This document shows, piece after piece, positions 15,759 to 22,634 of a DNA stretch of 64,000 nt. The position numbers and the translations under genes are program-made. This DNA comes from Salinilacustrithrix sp003476595 (lineage in GTDB: Bacteria > Actinomycetota > Acidimicrobiia > Acidimicrobiales > Salinilacustritrichaceae), in NCBI GenBank assembly GCA_963972525.1, contig CAXAUZ010000012.1, positions 1-64,000 on the forward strand. Reading direction: 5' to 3'. The first letter of the stretch is position 1, and every line of letters begins with the position of its first letter. The notes under the pieces were generated by a model, which worked only from the letters and a program-made list of their open reading frames with translations, did not search any database and was not told where the DNA came from.

Positions 15759-16571
15759 TCACTCCGCCAGCAGGCGGGCGCTGGTCAGGAACCCGGTGTG
15801 GGCGACCATGCGGTGGTCGGGCCGCACCGACTGGCCCTCGATGTGCCAGGTCCGCTGCAGCACCTCGAGGGTCTCCTCGAACGCGAACCGGGACTCCACC
15901 AGCGTGTCCCGCAGGCGCGACGCCTGCCCGATGGTGGGCGTGTAGGCGACGAGGATGCCGCCGGTGCGCAGCGCCTTCTCGGCGTGGGGCACGACCTGCC
16001 ACGGCTCGGGGAGGTCGAGCACCACGCGGTCCAGGTGGCGCTCGTCGATGCCCTCGTAGCAGTCCCGGATCTGGACGTCGTAGTTGCCCGCAACCGCCGG
16101 GGCGAAGCGCTCCACGTTGGTCTGGGCCCGCTCGGCGAAGTCCTCGCGCACCTCGTAGCCGGTGATCTGGGCGCCGGCGCGCAGCATGCCCATGGAGAGC
16201 GCACCCGAGCCGACGCCGGACTCCAGCACCCGGACGCCGGGGTGGATGTCGGCCATGATGATGATCGGGCCGATGTCCTTGGGGTAGATCACCTGGGCGC
16301 CGCGGGGCATCTTGAGCACGATGTCGTTCAGCGTGGGGCGCAGCGCGAGCAGCCACTGCCCGAGCGTCGTGCGGTAGGTGGTGCCCTCCACCGAGCCGAG
16401 CAGCTGGTCGTGGGCGAGCACGCCGGCGTGGCTGTGGAACTCCTTGCCCGACGCGAGGGTGACGAGGTAGCGACGGCGCTTGCGGTCGATGAGGAGCACG
16501 TCGTCGCCCTCGACGAAGCGCTTCTCGGGGTCGTCGCCCGGGATGGGGCCGGTGACGGGGGACGCGGTCAT
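15759..16571 (-). CDS. trmI: tRNA (adenine-58-N1)-methyltransferase TrmI
   Basis: Methylates A58 in the T-loop of tRNA using S-adenosylmethionine. 270 residues from an ATG overlapping the ttuA stop by 4 nt. N-terminal beta domain (VEGDDVLLIDRKRRRYLVTL), then Rossmann fold with IYPKDIGPIIIMADIHPGVR and the SAM loop VLESGVGSGALSMGMLRAG; DLPEPWQVVPHAEKAL carries the catalytic-region Asp-Leu-Pro. Homotetramer in other bacteria. Overlap with ttuA places two T-loop modification enzymes in one transcript, which fits the known dependence of U54 thiolation on m1A58 in Thermus. Confidence 0.92.
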   Translation of the reverse strand: MTASPVTGPIPGDDPEKRFVEGDDVLLIDRKRRRYLVTLASGKEFHSHAGVLAHDQLLGSVEGTTYRTTLGQWLLALRPTLNDIVLKMPRGAQVIYPKDIGPIIIMADIHPGVRVLESGVGSGALSMGMLRAGAQITGYEVREDFAERAQTNVERFAPAVAGNYDVQIRDCYEGIDERHLDRVVLDLPEPWQVVPHAEKALRTGGILVAYTPTIGQASRLRDTLVESRFAFEETLEVLQRTWHIEGQSVRPDHRMVAHTGFLTSARLLAE

Positions 16572-17524
16572 CGTCGGGCTCCCCGGCGCTCGCCGAGGGT
16601 GACCGGCACGGCGTCGGCGGTGCGCTCGACGAGCAGGCAGAACGCGCAGATCTCGTTGGACGAGGGCGACCCGCAGCGGGTGCAGGTGCCGAGCTCTGAC
16701 GTGCCGCCGGCGACCGCGCCGGCGGCGTCGTCGGCGAAGCGGTCGGCGGCCTTGCTCAGGAACTCGTGGTAGAAGGCGTGCTTCGACCCCGGCGACTCGG
16801 CCTCGATGGCGTTCAGGGCCTCCTTGTACCGCAGGTGCTTGTTTCCCTCGGCCATGGGGCACTCCTCGACGATGTAGTCGATGCCGCGGATGACGCAGTA
16901 CGCAGCCATCTCGCGCTCACCGAGGCGGACGAGCGGCTTGATCTTGCGGGGGAAGCCGTCGCGGGCGGGCAGGACGGGCCGCTGGCGACCCAGGTACTCG
17001 GTGTTCCAGCGCAGGGTGTTGCCGAACAGCACGGCGGCCTCGTCGTCGAGGTTGTGACCGGTGGCGACGGCGTCGTAGCCGCCGTCGATCGCGGCCTTGT
17101 CGAACAGGTGGCGCTTGCTGAGCCCGCACGCCGAGCAGGGCACCCGGCGGGTGACCTCGGCGGCGGTGGGGACGTCGAAGCCGTGGTCGTCGCGCAGCGA
17201 GGTCTCGTGCAGGGTGAGCCCCCGCTCCTCGGCGAAGGCTCGGGCGTAGCCGGTGGAGGTCTCCGAGTACTCGCCGATGCCGAGGCCGATCACGAAGCCG
17301 TCCGCCTGGTAGCCGAGCTCGAGGAGGATGTCCCACACGGCCAGGGAGTCCTTGCCGCCGGACACGGCGACGAGCACCCGCTCGTCGGGGCCGAGCATGC
17401 GGTGCTTCTTGATGGCCCGGGCCACCTGCTCCCGGCAGAACGCGAGGAAGTGCTCGGCGCAGAAGTTGGCGTTGTGGGCCTTCAGGTCGATGATCGCCGG
17501 GCCCCGGCAGGTGCGGCACTTCAC
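16568..17524 (-). CDS. ttuA: tRNA-5-methyluridine(54) 2-sulfurtransferase TtuA
   Basis: Adenylates U54 of tRNA and exchanges oxygen for sulfur, using sulfur from TtuB. 318 residues, GTG start. Landmarks align residue by residue with Thermus thermophilus TtuA: N-terminal zinc site Cys3, Cys6, Cys22, His25; PP-loop SGGKDS (55-60); [4Fe-4S] ligands Cys130, Cys133 (PCSACGLSKR) and Cys222 (EECPMAEGNKH); a second zinc site CTRCG...CAFC near the C-terminus. ttuB is one base upstream and trmI overlaps downstream. s2U54 is best known in thermophiles, so its presence may hint at a warm-adapted lineage or another role. Confidence 0.93.
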   Translation of the reverse strand: MKCRTCRGPAIIDLKAHNANFCAEHFLAFCREQVARAIKKHRMLGPDERVLVAVSGGKDSLAVWDILLELGYQADGFVIGLGIGEYSETSTGYARAFAEERGLTLHETSLRDDHGFDVPTAAEVTRRVPCSACGLSKRHLFDKAAIDGGYDAVATGHNLDDEAAVLFGNTLRWNTEYLGRQRPVLPARDGFPRKIKPLVRLGEREMAAYCVIRGIDYIVEECPMAEGNKHLRYKEALNAIEAESPGSKHAFYHEFLSKAADRFADDAAGAVAGGTSELGTCTRCGSPSSNEICAFCLLVERTADAVPVTLGERRGARR

Positions 17525-17525
17525 G

Positions 17526-17723
17526 TCAGGCCCCGCCGGAGATCACGGGGCGGATCTCGATCACGTCGTCGTCGCCGAGCTCGGCGTCGCCGGGCACCAG
17601 CTCACCGCTGCGGATGACCAGCACCGACTCGCGGTTGATCTCGAGGCGACGCAGCAGCGTGTCGACGCGCACCGGGCCGTCCACGTCGAGCTCGCGCCGG
17701 GGGTTGCGCAGGAGCACCTTCAT
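17526..17723 (-). CDS. ttuB: Sulfur-carrier protein TtuB (ThiS/MoaD fold)
   Basis: 65-residue beta-grasp protein starting MKVLLRNPRRELDVDG; sequence similar to Thermus TtuB, with the tail IRPVISGG. Normally the C-terminal Gly-Gly is adenylated and turned into a thiocarboxylate by an E1-like enzyme. Here one extra Ala follows, so the encoded protein ends GGA. Either the Ala is trimmed (JAMM-type proteases do this for other extended carriers) or the carrier works differently. Directly precedes ttuA. No E1-like or JAMM gene lies in this window. Confidence 0.9.
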   Translation of the reverse strand: MKVLLRNPRRELDVDGPVRVDTLLRRLEINRESVLVIRSGELVPGDAELGDDDVIEIRPVISGGA

Positions 17724-17780
17724 GCACCGTCCATCTTGGCTGCTGGCCGTCCCGGCGCGGCAGTCCGCTCCCGGCGACCC

Positions 17781-18047
17781 TCAGCTGCGGCGTCGGCGCC
17801 GGCGCCGGCTCGCCACCGGATCGTCGGGCGCGGCCCCCTTGGCGAAGTGGGTCACGACCAGCTGCTGGCCGGGCTCGAGGCGCTCGCGGATGACGACGGG
17901 GTCGGGTGCGGCCTTGCGCTTGATGTAGCGGTAGCCGGTGAGCAGGACCCAGATCGCCATCCACGCGGACGACGACCCGCGGAGCCCGTCGGTGCGGGCC
18001 CGCAGCTCGGCCCAGGCGGCAGCCTTGGCGAACCCGGGGACGGCCAC
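17781..18047 (-). CDS. Small single-span membrane protein
   Basis: 88 residues; unknown function. One probable membrane segment (SAWMAIWVLLTGYRYIKR, about 27-44), a charged middle (PVVIRERLEPGQQLVVTHFAKG) and an Arg-rich C-terminus (SRRRRRRRS). The segment RERLEPGQQLVV recurs in small actinobacterial membrane proteins I cannot assign to a named family. Two bases after the next small gene, so part of a three-gene set with the holin-X-like protein. Confidence 0.65.
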   Translation of the reverse strand: MAVPGFAKAAAWAELRARTDGLRGSSSAWMAIWVLLTGYRYIKRKAAPDPVVIRERLEPGQQLVVTHFAKGAAPDDPVASRRRRRRRS

Positions 18048-18049
18048 GG

Positions 18050-18256
18050 CTAGATCCGTCGGATCTCGACGACGGTCGACTTGCGCCGGCCGCGCTTCTT
18101 GCCGGCGGCGAAGGCGACCAGGAACACGAGGACGACGACGCCGGCGGCGGCCGCCGCGGCGTAGGACTTCGCCGACTCGGTGGTGTCGTCGACGTCCTCC
18201 TTCAGCTCCCGGAGCTTGGCCTCGATGTCGTCGCGGGTGATCTTGTCGGTGGCCAC
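18050..18256 (-). CDS. Small membrane protein with N-terminal helix
   Basis: 68 residues from a GTG that shares one base with the stop of the holin-X-like gene. Polar helical start (TDKITRDDIEAKLRELKEDVDDTTESAK), one membrane segment (AAAAAAGVVVLVFLVAFAAG) and a basic tail (KKRGRRKSTVVEIRRI). Unknown function; probably an accessory of the neighbouring holin-X-like protein given the tight overlap. Confidence 0.65.
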   Translation of the reverse strand: MATDKITRDDIEAKLRELKEDVDDTTESAKSYAAAAAAGVVVLVFLVAFAAGKKRGRRKSTVVEIRRI

Positions 18257-18642
18257 TACTTCTTCCCTCGCATGATGAGGGCGCCGACCGAGCCGAGCAC
18301 CACGACGGCGCCGAACAGGACGATGCCGTAGGGGGCCCACGACAGGCTGCCCGTGAACGTGGAACCGGTCTGGGTCTGCAGGGCTCGCAGGGCGCCGATG
18401 GCCAGCAGGATGGAGCCGATGCCGACCAGGACCATGGTGGCGATGCCCCACACGACGTAGGAGACCAGGCCCGTGAGCGGATCCTTGATCTCCTGCTTGG
18501 CGTAGTCGATCGTCAGCGTCCACAGCTCGGACACGACCGTGGCGACGCTCTTGTCGCCGGTGCGCTTCTTCTCGGCGCGGGTGGCCGCGGGTCGGACCGT
18601 CGCGTCGGACGTCGACTTCGGTGTGGGTCTGGTTGCGGCCAC
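18256..18642 (-). CDS. Holin-X-like (phage holin superfamily III-type) membrane protein
   Basis: 128 residues, GTG start with GAGGAGC 5 nt upstream. Basic N-terminal region (1-30), an amphipathic helix (VATVVSELWTLTIDYAKQEI), and two membrane segments (GLVSYVVWGIATMVLVGIGS and YGIVLFGAVVVLGSVGALIM) ending in a short basic tail. This matches the Actinobacterial Holin-X type (formerly DUF1469). Despite the name these chromosomal proteins have no shown lytic role; no phage genes are near. Confidence 0.75.
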   Translation of the reverse strand: MAATRPTPKSTSDATVRPAATRAEKKRTGDKSVATVVSELWTLTIDYAKQEIKDPLTGLVSYVVWGIATMVLVGIGSILLAIGALRALQTQTGSTFTGSLSWAPYGIVLFGAVVVLGSVGALIMRGKK

Positions 18643-18713
18643 GCTGCTCCTCGGTCGGCTGCCCGGCGTTCTACCGGTTCCCGTCGGTTCCGGGCAACCA
18701 CCCCCCTACCCGG

Positions 18714-19343
18714 TCAGTCGTCCCGATGTGCCGCGGCGAGCCGCAGGTCGAGCACCTCGATGGCCTCGTCGAGCAGTCCCTGGAGCCGGGCGAGGCGCAG
18801 CCCGACCGTCTCGGCGGCCAGCAGGGCGTGCTGGTCGATGGTGGCGATCGGGGCGAGCGCGCTGGCCTGGTGGCTGACCAGCACCGGGTCCTCCGACAGC
18901 TCGATGGTCGCCGGGGTCGTCGTGTCGCCGAGCTCGGCGGACCGGGCCAGGGCGCCGCGCAGCCGGGAGACCACCTCGGGCAGCGCAGCCACCTCGGACG
19001 CGGACGGGACCGGGTCGGGCAGGTCGACGACCTCGGCGCGCGGATAGGGGTCGTCGGGCAGCCAGCGCTCGACCCGGATGCGCCGGACGCCGACCGCGAC
19101 CACGGCCCAGCGCCCGTCGGGGAGCTCCTCGGCCTCGTGGACCCGCGCGGCGGTGCCCACCGCGGTGCGCACGTCGTCGCCCCCGACCTCGGCTCCCCGC
19201 TCGATGAGGCAGACACCGAACTCCCCGTCACCGTCGAGCACGTCGCTGATCAGGGCCCGGTAGCGGGGTTCGAAGATGTGCAGCGGGAGCACCAGGCTCG
19301 GGAACAGCACGGAGCCGAGGGGGAACATGGGCATCGCCGGCAC
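18714..19343 (-). CDS. Lon N-terminal (LAN) domain protein
   Basis: 209 residues made of only the substrate-binding N-domain of Lon protease: PMFPLGSVLFPSLVLPLHIF and EPRYRALISDVLDGDGEFGV are family hallmarks, followed by a helical bundle. No ATPase or protease part, so not a peptidase. Stand-alone versions are common in actinobacteria; their client is unknown. GTG start; TAGGGT lies 7 nt upstream. Confidence 0.88.
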   Translation of the reverse strand: MPAMPMFPLGSVLFPSLVLPLHIFEPRYRALISDVLDGDGEFGVCLIERGAEVGGDDVRTAVGTAARVHEAEELPDGRWAVVAVGVRRIRVERWLPDDPYPRAEVVDLPDPVPSASEVAALPEVVSRLRGALARSAELGDTTTPATIELSEDPVLVSHQASALAPIATIDQHALLAAETVGLRLARLQGLLDEAIEVLDLRLAAAHRDD

Positions 19344-19350
19344 GACGGCG

Positions 19351-19356
19351 ACCCTA
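19351..19356 (-). promoter_or_regulatory. Candidate -10 box for Lon-domain gene
   Basis: TAGGGT on the minus strand, 7 nt before the GTG; predicts a leaderless transcript. Confidence 0.45.
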
Positions 19357-19386
19357 CGGGCGACGCCGCGCGTGCGTGCCGCGACC

Positions 19387-19392
19387 TACGGT
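19387..19392 (+). promoter_or_regulatory. Candidate -10 box for amidohydrolase gene
   Basis: TACGGT, 32 nt before the ATG at 19425. With the AAGGGGG Shine-Dalgarno sequence before that ATG this would be an ordinary leadered transcript. Confidence 0.35.
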
Positions 19393-19424
19393 GTCGGCAA
19401 CAGCTGTTTCCAAGGGGGACCACC

Positions 19425-21155
19425 ATGTTCGATCTCGTCATCCGCGGCGGCCTGGTCGTCGACGGCACCGGGGCCACGCCCACCGTCGGCGACGTCGGCG
19501 TGCAGGGCGACCGCATCGCGGCCATCGGACCCGACCTGCCCGAGGGTGGCCGAGAGATCGACGCCACCGGCCGCATCGTCACGCCGGGCTTCGTCGACGT
19601 GCACACCCACTACGACGGCCAGGCCACCTGGGACGAGGAGCTGGCCCCGTCCACCCCGCACGGCGTGACGACGGTGGTGATGGGCAACTGCGGCGTCGGC
19701 TTCGCCCCGGTGCAGCCTGGCAAGGAGCAGTTCCTGGTCGAGCTGATGGAGGGCGTGGAGGACATCCCCGGCACGGCGCTCAACGAGGGGATGACGTGGG
19801 GCTGGGAGAGCTTCGAGGACTACCTCGACGTGCTCGCCGACCGGCGGTGGACCGCCGACGTCGGCGCGATGATCGCCCACGGCGCCCTGCGCACCTACGT
19901 GATGGGCGACCGCGGCGCCCGCAACGAGCCGGCCACGGCCGACGACGTGTCCCGCATGGCCGACCTCGTCGCGCGGGCCATCGAGGCGGGGGCCATGGGG
20001 TTCTCCACCTCGCGCACGATCGGCCACACCTCGGTCTCGGGCGACCCGGTGCCGGGCACCTTCGCCGCCGAGGACGAGCTGTTCGCCATCGCCCGCGCCA
20101 TCAGCGAGGTCGGCCGCGGCGTGTTCGAGGTCGCGCCGTCGGGCATCGTCAGCGACGACCACGTCTCCCCCGAGTCCGAGATCGAGTGGATGTGCCGGCT
20201 CGGGGCCGACACGGGCGTGCCGGTCACCTACCTCCAGCTCCAGTACGACTGGGCACCCGACAGCTGGCGCAAGCAACTCGACCTGGTCGCCCGGGCCCGG
20301 GAGCAGGGGGTCGACATCACCGCCCAGGTCGCGGCCCGGCCCTTCGGCGTGCTGCTCGGGCTCGGCGCCCGCCACCGGTTCCTCACCGCGCCGAGCTTCG
20401 CCCCGCTGGTCGACCTGCCGCTGGCGGAGAAGGTCGAGCGCATGCGCGACCCGCAGCTCCGGGCCACGCTCATCGAGGAGAGCCGCCAGATGATGGCCGT
20501 CCTCCGCGACGCCATGCCGACGGCGGCCCAGCTGCTCGACACCTTCGCCCGCACCTACCCCCTCGGCGACCCCGTGGACTACGAGCAGCCCTACGAGCAG
20601 TCGTTCTCCGGCATCGCCGAGGCCGAGGGCCGGGACCCGATCGAGGTGTACTACGACGCCCTGCTGGAGCGCGACGGGCAGGCCATCTCGATGATGACGC
20701 TGTTCGGCAACAGCGAGGGCAACGGCGATGCCCTCTACGAGATGATCAGCGAGCCCGGCACGGTGATCGGCCTGGCCGACGGCGGCGCCCACTGCAACAT
20801 GATCTGCGACGCCTCGACGCCGACGTGGACCCTCACCCACTGGGTCCGCGACCGCGCGGGGGCGCGCGTGCCGCTCGAGGCTGCGGTCAAGAAGATGACC
20901 GCCGACACGGCGGACCTGTTCCGCCTCGCCGACCGCGGCCGCATCGCCGAGGACCTGCGCGCCGACCTCAACGTGATCGACCTCGACGGCCTCACCCTGC
21001 GCGAGCCCCACCTGGTGGCCGACCTGCCCGCCGGCGGCACCCGCTTCCTGCAGGAGGCCGAGGGCTACGAGCACACCATCGTGGGCGGCGTGGTCACCCG
21101 CACCGGGGACGAGTTCACCGGGGCCCGTCCCGGTCGCCTCCTGCGGAGCACCTGA
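19425..21155 (+). CDS. Amidohydrolase, N-acyl-D-amino-acid deacylase type
   Basis: 576-residue metal-dependent hydrolase. N-terminal beta domain MFDLVIRGGLVVDGTGATP, metal-binding HTH motif at PGFVDVHTHYDGQATWDEE, NCGVGFAPV, and the late NLADGGAHCNMICD-like segment (LADGGAHCN) that holds the catalytic Asp. This subgroup is annotated as D-aminoacylase/amidohydrolase 3, but substrates vary (D-amino acids, ureides, dihydropyrimidines), so the substrate is open. ATG preceded by AAGGGGGACC, a strong ribosome-binding site. Stands alone, convergent with dacB. Confidence 0.82.
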   Translation: MFDLVIRGGLVVDGTGATPTVGDVGVQGDRIAAIGPDLPEGGREIDATGRIVTPGFVDVHTHYDGQATWDEELAPSTPHGVTTVVMGNCGVGFAPVQPGKEQFLVELMEGVEDIPGTALNEGMTWGWESFEDYLDVLADRRWTADVGAMIAHGALRTYVMGDRGARNEPATADDVSRMADLVARAIEAGAMGFSTSRTIGHTSVSGDPVPGTFAAEDELFAIARAISEVGRGVFEVAPSGIVSDDHVSPESEIEWMCRLGADTGVPVTYLQLQYDWAPDSWRKQLDLVARAREQGVDITAQVAARPFGVLLGLGARHRFLTAPSFAPLVDLPLAEKVERMRDPQLRATLIEESRQMMAVLRDAMPTAAQLLDTFARTYPLGDPVDYEQPYEQSFSGIAEAEGRDPIEVYYDALLERDGQAISMMTLFGNSEGNGDALYEMISEPGTVIGLADGGAHCNMICDASTPTWTLTHWVRDRAGARVPLEAAVKKMTADTADLFRLADRGRIAEDLRADLNVIDLDGLTLREPHLVADLPAGGTRFLQEAEGYEHTIVGGVVTRTGDEFTGARPGRLLRST

Positions 21156-21157
21156 AG

Positions 21158-21183
21158 CCGTTCTGGCAGCGGCCGCGGAACGG
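21158..21183. terminator. Inverted repeat between convergent genes
   Basis: CCGTTC and GAACGG, 14 nt apart, between the amidohydrolase stop and the end of dacB. A modest bidirectional terminator candidate; no T-run. Confidence 0.35.
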
Positions 21184-21191
21184 GGTGGGCG

Positions 21192-22634
21192 CTACGGAGC
21201 GAACGCCGACAGGTCGGGGCGGTCCGGGTGCGCCACCAGCAGCTCGGCCAGCCGCTGCTGGGCCGCGATCGTCTCGAGCTGGATGCGCTCGGGCTCGGGC
21301 ACGTTGACGACCAGCGCGAACGTCACCTCGCCGCCCGCGTCGGTCGCGGCGACGCCGGCGAGGGCGGTGACCTGGTTGAGGGTGCCGGTCTTGGCCCGCA
21401 CCCGGCCGGCGAGGGCGGTGTCCTGCCAGCGCTCGGCCAGCGTGCCGGACTCCCCCGCGACGGCCAGGCCCTCGCGGACGGCATCGGCCGTCGGCGGGTG
21501 CTCGAGCAGGGCCATGAGCAGCTCGCAGTCGAGCGCGTTCGCCGAGGCGAGCCCCGAGCCGTCGACCACGGCGGTGCCGGCCACGTCGAAGCCGGCCTCC
21601 GCGAGCACCCGAGTCACCGCCGCCGCGCCGGCGGCGAAGGTGCCGGCGCCGCCGACCTGCAGGCCCAGCTCCTTCACCAGCAGCTCGGCGGTGGCGTTGT
21701 CGGACTCGGACAGCATCTGGCCCACGACGTCGCGCAGCGGCGGCGAGCGGTGCTCGGCCACGACCGGGGCACCGGCCGGCGCCGGGCCCGAGCGGGAGCC
21801 GGCCCCGACGGTGACGCCCCGCTCCTCCAGCAGGAGACGGAACACCTCGGCGGCGTGGGCGGCGGGATCCGGCGCCGGCTCCACCGGCCCGGCGCCGGTG
21901 GCCGGCCACTCCGCGAAGCCGTCGTTCACGATGAGGGCCGAGAGCGGCCCGGTCTGGTCCTGGGTGATGAAGCGCGGCGGCCAGGCCGGGTGGTAGCGCT
22001 CGGTGTCGTAGCGGGACTCGTCACCGACGACGGCGCCCTCGACCCGCACGACGCCGGCGGCGGCCACGGCCTCGGCCAGCGCCCGCAGGTCCGAGAAGCG
22101 CTGCGGCCGGCGGTACCGGGCGGCGTACTCGGCCTGGGCGAGGATCGGGTCGCCACCGCCGATCAGGTGCAGGTCCCCGGCGACGACGCCGTCCACCGGC
22201 GGCGTCGGCGTGGAGACGGTGGTCGTGTAGCGGTGGTCGCCACCGAGCGCGATCAGGGCGGCGACCCCCGTGAGGATCTTCGTGGCCGATGCCGGCACCT
22301 GGGGGTCGTCGGCGCGGTGGTCGAACCGGACGTCTCCGGCGTCGACGCTCAGGCAGGTGTCAGGGGGCAGGCCGCCGACGAACTCGCCCAGCCGGGTGAC
22401 GAGCCGCCGCTCCGCCGCCTCGTCGGCGAGGGGGGCGAGGTCGCGCCGCACGGACAGCAGCGGCACGGTCGGTCGGACGTCGCCGAGGGCGGGTTCGCCG
22501 ACCCGGTCCTCGTCGAGTCGCTCGACCATGACCAGCGACGCGGCGATGAGCGCGCCGAGCACGAGGACGGGCAGCACCGCCAGGATCCGGCGGCGCCAGC
22601 CCCCCGCCCGGGGTGCGTCTGCGCTGTCGGTCAC
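21192..22634 (-). CDS. dacB: D-alanyl-D-alanine carboxypeptidase/endopeptidase (PBP4, S13)
   Basis: Cuts D-Ala-D-Ala or cross-links in peptidoglycan outside the membrane. 480 residues from the GTG that overlaps the preceding gene stop (GTGA). N-terminal signal anchor (RRRILAVLPVLVLGALIAASLVM), then the three penicillin-binding motifs: SxxK in VPASATKILTG, SxN in LSESDNATAEL, and KTG in VRAKTGTLNQ. The long insertion between SxxK and SxN is typical of PBP4. In other actinobacteria dacB sits before tilS; here its partner is an acyl-CoA synthetase, so the order is unusual. Confidence 0.9.
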   Translation of the reverse strand: MTDSADAPRAGGWRRRILAVLPVLVLGALIAASLVMVERLDEDRVGEPALGDVRPTVPLLSVRRDLAPLADEAAERRLVTRLGEFVGGLPPDTCLSVDAGDVRFDHRADDPQVPASATKILTGVAALIALGGDHRYTTTVSTPTPPVDGVVAGDLHLIGGGDPILAQAEYAARYRRPQRFSDLRALAEAVAAAGVVRVEGAVVGDESRYDTERYHPAWPPRFITQDQTGPLSALIVNDGFAEWPATGAGPVEPAPDPAAHAAEVFRLLLEERGVTVGAGSRSGPAPAGAPVVAEHRSPPLRDVVGQMLSESDNATAELLVKELGLQVGGAGTFAAGAAAVTRVLAEAGFDVAGTAVVDGSGLASANALDCELLMALLEHPPTADAVREGLAVAGESGTLAERWQDTALAGRVRAKTGTLNQVTALAGVAATDAGGEVTFALVVNVPEPERIQLETIAAQQRLAELLVAHPDRPDLSAFAP

